Shown here piece after piece: positions 1 to 9,802 of a stretch of 64,000 nucleotides of DNA. This stretch comes from Gliomastix tumulicola (taxonomy: Eukaryota > Ascomycota > Sordariomycetes > Hypocreales > Bionectriaceae). The notes under the pieces are model-generated. The model made no database searches. It was given only the letters and a program-made list of their open reading frames with translations, and was not told the DNA's origin. Position 1 is the first letter of the stretch, and every line of letters begins with the position of its first letter. The stretch covers positions 1 to 64,000 of the forward strand of contig BCHX01000006.1 of assembly GCA_001599755.1 (NCBI GenBank), written 5' to 3'. A program made the translations under genes and the position numbers.

Positions 1-90
1 ATGGTGGCCCGTGCAGTACCCCTGACAGGGGGACTCTACGCTGGGCTGGAAAATATTTATGGCGTAAAAACGCGGATTACTAGGGGCTAG

Positions 91-651
91 AGGTCCGAGT
101 TCGTCGCCCTCGAGTCCAGCATCAACACGCCTACCAAGACGAGCGCCTGGCGATCCGGAAACCCCTGGGGCTCGGGCTCCTGGACCAAGGACCTTTCCAA
201 CTATGTAAAGGCCAGGGTGATTCTCCAGAAGATGCGCAGCACAATAGGCTCCCGCATCTACCAGAGCCACTCGACCACCAGGGCAACCATGAAGACCCAG
301 ACGGAACGGATCGGCAAGGTTCTCGACGCCCTCGACTCGACCCTGCTGCCCGCCAACCAGCGCGCTGGATACAAGCAATGGTCGAGGCAGAACCTCGAGT
401 CCGAGTGGCTCACTTACATGAAGGGACAGTACACCACCATGCAGGCCAAGACTGTCGGCCTCGTCAACGATTTCCTTCCCAAGATGTTAACTGCGTGGGC
501 CACGAAGGCAGAGAAGGACAAGTGGGAGGACGCCGCGGGTGATACGCAGGCCGTGGCGGACGAGAAAAAGGAACGTCGGAATTTCATAAAGGCCATTGAA
601 GACTTTGACACGAAGTGGAAGGGGCTACCCGCGTGGACGAACCCGCTCTGA
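91..651 (+). CDS. 3' terminal exon of an unrecognised protein (partial)
   Basis: This open frame runs to a TGA at 649-651 and encodes about 186 residues rich in Lys, Trp and Thr. Repeated charged stretches such as KAEKDKWEDA and DEKKERRNF look like a helical C-terminal region. The same frame has a TAG at 88-90. The sequence just before it (ttactaggggctag) resembles a branch site plus 3' splice site, so position 91 is taken as the start of the last exon. The rest of the gene would lie to the left, partly outside the window. I do not recognise the family with confidence. A C-terminal region of a large secreted enzyme is possible but unproven. The alternative is a degraded gene with a true premature stop at 88. 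Confidence 0.5.
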   Translation, partial: RSEFVALESSINTPTKTSAWRSGNPWGSGSWTKDLSNYVKARVILQKMRSTIGSRIYQSHSTTRATMKTQTERIGKVLDALDSTLLPANQRAGYKQWSRQNLESEWLTYMKGQYTTMQAKTVGLVNDFLPKMLTAWATKAEKDKWEDAAGDTQAVADEKKERRNFIKAIEDFDTKWKGLPAWTNPL

Positions 652-673
652 TGACGATGAAATCACAGCAACC

Positions 674-674
674 G

Positions 675-712
<38 letters not shown>
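674..712. repeat. (CAT)n microsatellite
   Basis: About 13 uninterrupted CAT units lie just after the stop codon of the left-edge gene, in its presumed 3' untranslated region. Confidence 0.95.
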
Positions 713-713
713 C

Positions 714-2162
714 TCCGGGGTGTAACTAAGCTCTGATCTTTCCTCCATTATTGCCTGATTTCCTTAAACAGGTTTCAAATCGTGGTTTAGATGTTTAATG
801 TATAATGAAAAACTGCAATTTTTCCAATTCATAGACTCGTTTGAGACTTGTTTCGCTGGTTGATGCGGGCAGGGTTGGCTCTCGTAATATTAAGATGCCT
901 CTGCGTAATAGTAGAAGCTTTACTTTGCAGCTGGTGAGCAGCGGGCACAGCCGTTCACTATAGAGTGAACTGGTTGCCTGGACTTTCCTCGATTTTTAAG
1001 CAGCTTCACGTCCCCGAGCATTAACTCTGTTAATTTAGCGGCGTGGAAGCTGAACTTCGTCTTTTATTCATTCAAGCTGTGCACCAACCGAGCGCTGTGC
1101 CAATTCCCTAGCGCTGAGAACGTACACCCCCGTCTCATGACACATTTCCCAATAACTACACGCTGGTTTGTATTGATCTCTTTCGTGTCACGTTGAAAGT
1201 CCACGAGTGCACTCCACTGAGCCGGATGGCACTGAACAGAACAGCTTAGGCGACATGTAAAAGCAATAGCAAGCAACTGGTGTTGGGAACAACCCCGCGT
1301 GATTCTCGAAATTGCGCAAGCGCATCCTTGGAGGCACAGACTGGTACCAACGGACAGTGTGGTTTGGTGCTCTTGTAACTGATTTTCCATATATTGGGTG
1401 CCACATGTCATAGGTGCTAGGGCCTTGCCTCTCGTAGAGTATCTGGCATGGCAAAGCTGGATTTGAAAAATGACTGAGGCATGGACAGAGCTGTAGGTAC
1501 ATCTTCCTGCTTTGCTTTGCCTCCCTAAGCGGGAAGCAGTTCCTTGAAATTCGATTGGCCATTGGTCAACTGACCCCTCACGGACCCGGTCGAGAGAGGC
1601 GTGCGCAGGGATGCACATGCACACGCGCGGCGCGCGCAGAGACAAAAGGACCAGGGGTTATGAGGGGTTGAGCTAGCCAGCTTCATATACGCGTATGGCA
1701 GCAGCTCGACTCCTGCAATCAATAGTCTTGTCTTTTGCAGCAACTTGGACTATCTCTTGCCGTCGGCAGGCCCGGAAGAATGTAAGGCGGTGGCACAGTG
1801 CTGCTATATGCATTTTTTTTAATGTGATTACGGCATCGTCGGATGCACCTCGAAGCTCGTCGCAAGTTGTTATCAGCCGAATAGCCGTTTATCGACACCT
1901 ATTGATGGCTCTTCTCTCGGCAGGTCCGGAAGAGTGTGCAGTGGCGGCACAGCGCCTCATGGATTTCTGAAGGTCATTCCGGCATCGTCGGACGCACGTC
2001 GAAAGCTCGCTGTGGTGCGCTGTACTACGTCGCCCAACTTGTTCATCGTTATATATTCGTTGTCTCCATCTTACTTCATCCACCACGCAGAAGTGGAAGG
2101 ACGCTTCCATCATCATCAACCCAAGCACCCGGAACACGGTATTACCGTGAGCCCCTATTGCG
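714..2162. other. Intergenic stretch without a supported gene
   Basis: Open frames here, including one of 193 codons on the minus strand at 1064-1645, have odd composition with many Cys, His and Arg and show no family motif. The only structure noticed is the imperfect direct repeat at 1763-2010. Confidence 0.6.
1763..2010. repeat. Imperfect direct repeat, two copies of about 95 bp
   Basis: The segment at 1763-1860 recurs at 1917-2010. Both copies start with tcggcaggYccggaag, contain a ggcacag block, and end with cggcatcgtcggaYgcac followed by cgaa(a)gctcg. Many of the differences are C/T or G/A, with one copy richer in T and A. The copies are short and divergent, so this could be the remains of a larger repeat. 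Confidence 0.7.
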
Positions 2163-4205
2163 ATGTCGCCTCAGACAGAGGAAACAGACACCTATGATGC
2201 CGGTACGTATAGACTCTGTCATAGAAGTATATTCTAACTAACATGGTACATTAGTCGTCATCGGCGCCGGTCCTGGGGGCCTCATGGCTGGCACCAATCT
2301 CGTCCGATGGGGTTACAAGGTCCTCATCATCGACGACCGCCCCGAACCAACGGCTGCCGGCCGTGCGGACGGTCTTCACGCGAAGGCGATTGAAATCTTG
2401 TCCAATATGGGCTTCGAAGATGCCATGAGGAAGCTCAAGCCTGGCACATGTCGCACGCTCAACTTCTGGATCGCGACTAGTGACAAACTCGCACGCATGG
2501 CCAGCTTGCCAGCCTGCCCTCCCTCCGTTGATACTCGATACCCGTACAGCATGACCATGCATCAAGGCCTCATTGAGGGCCTCTTTCTTTCCGACCTTCT
2601 GGAGCACGGAGTCACTGTTGAGCGGCCCTGGGCTTTCAAGTCCTTTGATTTTGACCACACTCTCAGCAGCGACTATCCTGTGACTGTCCACATGGAGAGT
2701 GGTAATGACTCTTCTAAGCGGAGTGTCCACGCAAGATATCTACTCAGCGCCGAGGGTGCTCATTCTGTCACACGGAAGCAGCTCGGGATCGACATAGAGT
2801 GGAAGGAGGGCAAAACTTCGACTTACGGGGTTCTCGATGGCGAGGTTGACTCTGACTTTCCCGATATTAGGGTATGTATATATATTCTCAACTTGGGATG
2901 CACTACTATCACCAACTGACATTCGTTTCATATAGGAAGCTTGTGTTCTCCAAGGGCCGGCCGGCTCTCTGCTGCTGATTCCCCGGGAGCGGGAAAAGCT
3001 CGTGCGCGTCTATGTCCCAAGTGATGACGAGGCTGTGGCAGACACTGGAGCTCGCCCATCCCTGGAATATATACAAGAACAGGCGCAGCGCATGTTCCAC
3101 CCGTACTCCATCAAGTGGAACAACACTGAGTGGTTGTCGTCATACTCAGTGAGGCAGGGTATCGCCGAGTCCTACGCTCGTGGCAGAGTGTTTCTCGTTG
3201 GGGACGCTTGCCATGTTCACAGCGTGAGTCGAGTCACATGGTAATCCCCTGCTGAATCATTCGCTAATGTTTGTGTGGAAACAGCCCAAGATGGGCCAGG
3301 GCATGAACTTGGCATTTGCCGACGCCGTCAATCTGGCCTGGAAGATTCACGCCGTGGAGAGCGGCATCGCCAGTCCCAAACTACTCGACACGTACGGACT
3401 GGAACGCAGGCAAGCCGCCAAAGACGTCATAGAGTTTGACTACCATTACACTGCCATGTTTGCCCAGCGCCTTATGGGAGTCGTCGAGAAGCGAGCTCGC
3501 GGCCTCGAAAGCACGGTGGAAGAAACCAACGATCTGGCGACAGTATTTGCGAAGTCGGGCGTCCTGATCTGTGGCTACGGCGTGTCTTACGCAGAGAATA
3601 TCTTGAACTGGTCGCCAACTGTGCCTGACGGTCCGTCTCTGGACCTTGGAGCCAGCTCCTTGAAGCCAGGCTCCTGCTTTGCACTGACGGCCGATGTCAC
3701 TCGCGTCCACGATAAAAAGGTCGTTCAACTCGACCGGGAGATCGGCCTTGATGGCACGTTTCGGATCTACATCTTCGCGGGGGATCTACAGCGCTCTCGG
3801 CCAGCTCTCGACCAACTCTCGACTGAGCTACAGAAGCCGGAATCCTTCCTCAATCTGCGGCCAACGCGCAAGCTGCGGGATCCAAATGCTCGCCAAGGGC
3901 GGAATTCAAGTTGGTTCACACTTTGCATGACCTTCATCCCAAGCTGCACAGACTCGACCTACGACGTGTCTGTGCCCGCCGGCCTGGGCATCGATAGCAA
4001 CCGCATCTATGCAGACGATCAAGGCGGCATCTTGAAAGGCGGCTTGATCCCGTCCATTGCTCATACTAAGGCTGGTCTGAGGAATGGGGCAGGTGCCGTT
4101 GTCGTAGTCCGACCTGATGGTTATGTGGCAATGTCTGCTCCGCTCGTGGATAGTTCTGCCCCTGGACAAGTACTGAATAGTTATTTCTCTAGACTTAGAG
4201 ATTGA
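2163..4205 (+). CDS. FAD-dependent phenol 2-monooxygenase-like hydroxylase
   Basis: Proposed exons are 2163-2202, 2255-2871, 2936-3223 and 3285-4205, giving 621 residues. A 13-residue leader is spliced in frame to the FAD-binding motif VVIGAGPGGL. A second motif, LLSAEGAHSVTRKQLG, corresponds to the DG motif of aromatic hydroxylases, but with Glu where Asp is usual. VGDACHVHSPKMGQGMN is the second FAD (GD) motif. The C-terminal 180 or so residues match the thioredoxin-like dimerisation domain of phenol hydroxylases. The family uses NADPH and O2 to hydroxylate phenolic rings. The ATG at 2163 was chosen because its short exon ends in a good GTACGT donor and there is a tctaactaac branch site before 2255. 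The gene converges with a Zn2Cys6 regulator 228 bp away. The substrate is unknown. Confidence 0.9.
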
Positions 4206-4433
4206 ATATCAGAAGCTTTATGAGGTCACAAGAGACGAGGCTCGCGCGGGTAAAAGTAAAGAACCAGCAATCCCATGTGTGGTACGGCAAGGAAATGATT
4301 GTCCCGTCTGTAAAGGCCGGCTGAATCTTTTCTAGAGCACAGAAACACGCTGGCCGAAGTTCATTTAGTGAACCGAGTAGAGAGTTCTAATGTCAGAGGT
4401 TCGGCTGCACACAACGATCGCTAACAGTTAAAA

Positions 4434-6162
4434 TCAATGCTCTTGTGAAGCCGCTGACATCAGCACGCTCGTACCACTACATTTCCGCATGTAGGCTTCG
4501 ACGTTTGTAAATTGAAGAATTCTGCTCAATCTGTTAACCTGGCGTACTATCCATGCCTTCTGGCCCGGCCGAAGCGCATCCCCTATGATTTCGTCACTCC
4601 TTTGGAAATCCAGGACTGTCCTCAACGTCATGTACATCATGTACAGCCCCGAGGCCACAACTTGCCGGGCGTGCGCCGGTGCATCCTTGGGCACCGTGAA
4701 CTGTCTGAACATTTCGACTGAAGGCATCGACGACCCGGCTGGCACAGGCACAGCAATAGCGCCCGATGCATCCCCTTCCACATCTCCCGTAAGAAATGGC
4801 ACTGTCGCACAAATTTCGTCGACGAGAATCTGCACCCTAGCCAACAACGTCGATGGCAAGGGTTCATGCTGCGGCTTGACCTGGAGCTCACCACTCATTG
4901 CGATATTAGCCAGGCAAGACGAGATGAGCGATATACAGCCCAGCTCAGTGAGGCGATGACGATTAACCGAATTGGCTACCGCGAGCTGAGAGTAGATAGT
5001 GACAGGTAGGTGCTCGTACACACTGACAGCCTGGAGGGACTTGGCGAGGGAAGAGGCTGCCACCGATAGCGGTTGCCAGGACAAAGGCAGGGCATTCTTC
5101 AAGAGGGCGCACTCGTTGGCTAGATGACTAGCCTGAGAGATGATGTCTTTCAGTTTTTCAACGTCAACAATTTTGGCATGTCGGCTCCGACACTGCGAAA
5201 GCGAGTCCGCTAGGGCTGACCTATGCAGGTGCCTCAGCCAGCAGAGTCGGAATGCGAGGGTATCGGCCTCCACTGCCGGTCCTTGCGGTCTGCCTGCACC
5301 TCCCGAGTCCCAGATCTCTTGAACAGCCTTGATCCCGTCAGCGCCATGCCTTGAATCATGAAGGAGTCTATTTCGAGTCGCAGTAACGAGGCGCCATGCT
5401 AGCTCGTCTGCGTAGTTTAGAGCACCTCGATACTGCAGCAATGCAATGGAGCCTCGCAGATGCGCAGACGACTGATCGACGACATAGTGACTTCCACTGA
5501 ACGCAGAGTTGATATTGTCGTACTCCTCCAGGACAAGGGTGGCCAGAAGCAGCTCGTTTGACCTGCAGTGAGCGGGCACCATGAGAGCCTCCTTGACCCC
5601 GGCAACTGCCTTGAAGTAAAGGTCGCTGCCCACGGATCGTCTGTCGCCACGCTTGAGGTGTAGATGAGCTACCTGGAGCGCCAGTGCCCTGGTCGCGTAG
5701 TTCAAGGGAGTTGCCACTGCGGCTTTTGTGTAGCTGCCAGGTAGGACACCGAAGAAATCACAGCTTGCATCGACATCGGAGCATATGCCGTAACGGTGAA
5801 AGAAAAAGCCCAGCGCGTTGTATTCGGCGCTCGGCGACATGGCATGGGGCAAGCCTGAAGAGTTTGGCAGCACAGCGGCGACTCGCTTTGTCGGTCTTGC
5901 CGCCGTGAGGACCACCTTGGTTCTATCGTGTCTGTCTTTCCTCAACTTCGCACTTTCTACTCGATGCGCATTGTCGAACAGGTCTCCATATCCTGGACAT
6001 GGGACAGCTCCTCTGCTGCATTTAACGCAAGCCGGCTGCACTCGGTCGCACTGTTCAATTCAGGATTAGTGTCCGTCATTGTCGCAGTTACAACCTGGAG
6101 CCTACCTTAATTTTCTTCTTCCGGCACCTCAGACAGCCTTTGCTGGGACCGTTGTAGACCAT
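4434..6162 (-). CDS. Zn(II)2Cys6 transcription factor with fungal-specific regulatory domain
   Basis: Proposed exons, in transcription order, are 6162-6106 and 6050-4434, giving 557 residues. The 55-bp intron falls inside the zinc cluster. The first exon supplies GCLRCRKKKIK and the second CDRVQPACVKCSRGAVPC, together forming C-x2-C-x6-C-x6-C-x2-C-x6-C at residues 10-37. The long C-terminal part, with short hydrophobic helices such as ALALQVAHLHL, resembles the Fungal_trans_2 type regulatory domain. Without the first exon the ORF lacks the first two zinc ligands, which supports this start. It is likely a nuclear DNA-binding regulator. It is tail-to-tail with the FAD monooxygenase and head-to-head with the secreted protein at 6905, either of which could be a target. 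Confidence 0.9.
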
Positions 6163-6904
6163 CTCATGAACTTTGGACTTGCCAATGATCAACTCCAACA
6201 GAGAATAATGAGGGCAGACGGAGTGAGAAGGAGCAAGTGTGGGTGGGAGGGCGTCTCGGCATGTCTGGAAGCAAGTGGCACCAGATTGTATCTCCACCCC
6301 CCCTGATCTAGCTCTTCTTGGGCTTTGCACGTGGTGCCACATCAACGAAGACGGCATGGTCCGTGCATGCGAGTGCGGCACGTGGGGGAAGAAATTCTTG
6401 AGACGTATGACCACTCAATTTGGTGTGCAGACGTCTCAAGTAATTCTTCCCCCACTTTGTGCGGTCAACAAACGGCTAACGCAAGGAAGTCCCGAACTCG
6501 GGTTAGCTCCGTGCTGGATCTACATCACAGGGGCTCAGCCACCCTATACACAATGCGCATACGAGTCGGACCACAAGGAGTCCGCAATGCTAGACTCATT
6601 TGCTATGATACTTGCGATTGAGCTTGATCCAGAAGGCCCAGCGGGAAGAGCAAGCAGCTCAAATCAGAGGTTACTTGCGAGAACTAGAGCAACGACTGAT
6701 ATTACTGTGAGAAGCTCCCACCAACCATGGAAGACTTAGTGAAGAGGAACCGGGGGACTGGTTTTCACTTTGGAGAATGCAAAATTCTTCTATAAAAGAG
6801 GCTGACCCGAAACTGATCAAGTGCTTCTTCCTCTTTCCTCATCTTCATTCAAACTTTTCACACGTCCATCATCTCTACAAAGAAGACTACCTACTCGTTC
6901 AGCT
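6163..6904. other. Divergent promoter region, no gene
   Basis: This interval separates two divergently transcribed genes, the regulator on the minus strand and the secreted protein on the plus strand. The open frames in it show no family features. A TATA box for the right-hand gene lies near its end. Confidence 0.6.
6791..6798 (+). promoter_or_regulatory. TATA box
   Basis: The sequence tataaaag lies 114 bp before the chosen ATG at 6905. It is followed by a pyrimidine-rich leader of ctt and ctc repeats, typical of fungal transcript starts. Confidence 0.6.
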
Positions 6905-8068
6905 ATGCATCTTCGTCATATTGTTACTCTCTTGCCTTGGGTGGCTGCGCTCACTGCTTCGGCAGCCAGCGAGACCGAGGAGTGCATCGAGCATCGAGCT
7001 GTTCTGGGAGAGTTTGTCGAAGGCCCTCCCGTCATTGGCGCAGATCCTCTTGTCCATTTCGACTCTCCTATGGTCACCGTGTTCGATGATAGCGTGAGCG
7101 AGAACTGGTCCTTCGATGCCGTTTCCGACGACGGCAAGGCCAGTATCGTTGTTTACGTGACTCGAGGCACCGTCGCCAACAACGTCGCCGCACAGAGGGG
7201 GCTGATTTCAGTCGCCTGGGCCAATGGAACGCGCTACATGGAAAATGCCTTCGTCGACGTCTCTACTATCACCACCTGCTCGAAAACAACAAGCGGCCTT
7301 TGGACCAACAACAGTGGGAACATCACCTGGGGCTTCACTGCGTCCAAAGACTTCAAGCATTCAGTCGTGACCATCAAGTCGCCCACGATTACCGGCACTT
7401 TCACGCTCGAGTCGCGAGGGCCGGCCATCTATCCCGGCGGACTGGAGTACCCGAGTTCCCAAGCCAGCGTTTTGTTTGCACCAGAGATGTATTGGCAGGA
7501 GCAGTTCCCCGTCGCCGATGCTGAGGTTCGCCTCGACATCCGCGGCACACCCTTCCACTTGAACGGAGTTGGCGGCCGAGACAAGAACTGGAACCCTCGA
7601 CCATGGGCCGTCATCAGCCAGAACTGGGACATGGCTCGAGCTGCTGTCGGACCTTACGGCTTGATGCTCTGGAACTACACATCAGCTGTGGACGGACAAT
7701 CCTACTTCAGTGCCGCAGTAACCAAAGGCAATGAGGTCGTCTTCCGCACGGCTAGACAGGAGGCATCGTGCTCCGAGACCTATGGCAGCTTCAAGCTGAC
7801 CAATACTGGCCCAGTCCATCTGACCTCTCCGCCTGGGTCGGCGAACCCTTTGCCTGAGTCTCGTCATACCGGCTATCTCATCGATCTCATCTCTCCCAAG
7901 ACAAAGGAGCATTGGCAATTCACGATCGACTTTACACAGACCACGTTCTGGTTTCTCGCAAGCGAGACTCTCCACGTCGGCCAGTTTGCAGGCAACATCT
8001 CAGGTGGCTTGGTTGGCGAGAAGATATACAAGGGAGTGAGCACTGGCTCGGTCCAGGAGTTGGTGTGA
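6905..8068 (+). CDS. Secreted hydroxyneurosporene synthase (CrtC)/Diels-Alderase-like protein
   Basis: This intronless gene encodes 387 residues. The ATG at 6905 gives a clear signal peptide (MHLRHIVTLLPWVAALTASAAS); an upstream in-frame start at 6821 would bury it and lies in the leader. The body is beta-rich. NWSFDAVSDDGKASIVVYV and the motif GVGGRDKNWNPRPW resemble the two-domain lipocalin-like fold shared by CrtC-type hydratases and fungal pericyclases of the Fsa2/CghA and EupF/AsR5 kind. Several N-x-S/T sites (NNS, NIT, NYT, NIS) fit a secretory route. Fungal relatives catalyse cycloadditions in metabolite pathways, but many members have no known reaction. The fold-level assignment is an inference from motifs, and the substrate cannot be predicted. 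Confidence 0.7.
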   Translation: MHLRHIVTLLPWVAALTASAASETEECIEHRAVLGEFVEGPPVIGADPLVHFDSPMVTVFDDSVSENWSFDAVSDDGKASIVVYVTRGTVANNVAAQRGLISVAWANGTRYMENAFVDVSTITTCSKTTSGLWTNNSGNITWGFTASKDFKHSVVTIKSPTITGTFTLESRGPAIYPGGLEYPSSQASVLFAPEMYWQEQFPVADAEVRLDIRGTPFHLNGVGGRDKNWNPRPWAVISQNWDMARAAVGPYGLMLWNYTSAVDGQSYFSAAVTKGNEVVFRTARQEASCSETYGSFKLTNTGPVHLTSPPGSANPLPESRHTGYLIDLISPKTKEHWQFTIDFTQTTFWFLASETLHVGQFAGNISGGLVGEKIYKGVSTGSVQELV

Positions 8069-9802
8069 TGAGGATCGACAGGGGCATGAGCTTGTAGCAG
8101 CGCGCCTGCTGCCGCATCCAGAGTCAATGTTTCGAACGGAGGATCCGTGGAAGGCTGGAAGGGAGTTGGATGTAGTGAGCTTTATCATATATGTACTGTG
8201 TCTTTCACTTTAGTAAAAGTTGTAGGTCGCTAGTATGTGCACAGAAAATTGAGACGCCTCGTCAGGCATAGCATACGTGCTATCGCCTTATTGGCTAACT
8301 GCCATTTGGATTATTCGCTTTCATAGCCGTGACTGCACTTGTCTAGAAAAAGCGTCTGTCATTATATTCATCTCACTCTACCGCTGCTACAACCTCCTCA
8401 CTGCCTTTCTCTGATTCATAACCACGGACACCTTTTATCGCCACTTTGTAACTTGCCACTTGATCCTCCCTCTCCATCACAGGCTTTTGGTGGCTAGCAG
8501 GGGCCGCTTCAGGTAGTGTTCCTGCGAGTAATGTTCTGGTTCGTCTGGATGATCCCGGTATCTCTGATTTCCTGTATAGTCTTTGCCTGGGCGGACTTAA
8601 AGCTAGGGGTCTGTTGTCTTTGGAGGTTCATGTCCCAAGCTGTCAACCCGTCATACGCAGTTATGTCCACCAAGCTGCCCCAGTATGTTTCAACCAGTTC
8701 TCGATCAACAAGTGCGGCTAGAGATGCGGGCGATATGTGGTCGTTCATCTTCCGTGCTGCCCGATCCATAGCGCCTACGTGGGACGGTCGTCCGACAGGG
8801 AGTGACGAGTGTGAGCAATTCTACTACAAGGGAGGCGCTGATGTAAATCTGGGGAGTCGTGATGCGACCGCTGCCCTCCAGACTGAGAACGTGAGCGCGC
8901 ACTTCAAGAGACACATGTCGTCTGTTGAGACAGAAGTCGAGGCCGGCTTTCCCGGCGACCGACCTGGCAAATCCCGCCACTTGTATCGGACCACCAACAG
9001 ACCTGGCCTGACTCCATCTAGCGGGAGGGTGCTTGGGCCTACCAAAAGCGGACGAGGCGCGACGGAAAACCGCCAGAAATGAGGCCTCTAGACTCCCTTC
9101 AGGACAATCCGCATGGCGGCGGGGTTCTCCGCCAAAGGCCCGCCTTGCTGCAAGACGCAGGCACAGAGGACGGTTGCTCGTCATTGTAGCCCGCACTGAC
9201 AAGCGGTACATGTAAAATATCCGGTGGACAGAGACTCCTACACAGACCCATGATACTAATATGGTAGTGATCTATGGGGCAAAGTCACGAGGTTCCCTTT
9301 TCTACCCTTGCGCTTTGCAGAGTCTGCCACCGCACATCGGGCCGATACGAGGCGAGCTAGCTTTGGTAGTTTTAAGCGCCCTGGCTGCGTCTCTACGTAC
9401 CTGCTAGCGTTGGTGTAATATGATGAGTGCGGGAGACTCATTGGGGTTTCCCCCGCCTTCCCCCACCTCCGATGTCACTCCCCAGAACTGTGCAAAGACG
9501 CACCACCCCCGGGCGGGTGTGCGGGGATTCTTGATGTCCTGATTTGGGCAACTTAGGCACTCCCAGAATGGACTGGATCCGACCTCGCCAGATGAACCAC
9601 GGTCCTGATCGTATATACTCCTCCCGCCTCACCGCCGTTCTGAAGAAGGGCTACAGATGGCTGACAGTTGGCTTCAAGTTCTTAAGACACAACATATCCG
9701 CCCTTGCTACGTTTGGCGTTACGATCTTCTCATCGAGTCATATCGGACCGTCGAGCAACCACCATTCCAGTTCGCAGAGTGGTCTGCCTTAACACCATCG
9801 TC
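8069..9802. other. Intergenic stretch without a supported gene
   Basis: The longest frames are 8516-9082 on plus (188 codons) and 8509-8769 on minus (86 codons). They overlap antisense, have no recognisable motif, no convincing start context and no splice-linked partner. Neither is called a gene. Confidence 0.55.

Noticed and set aside
1064..1645. 193-codon minus-strand frame
   Set aside because: Composition is rich in Cys, His, Arg and Ser with no motif, and the region looks intergenic.
8509..9082. Overlapping 188-codon plus and 86-codon minus frames as possible genes
   Set aside because: They overlap antisense, have no domain pattern, no start context and no splice-linked continuation.
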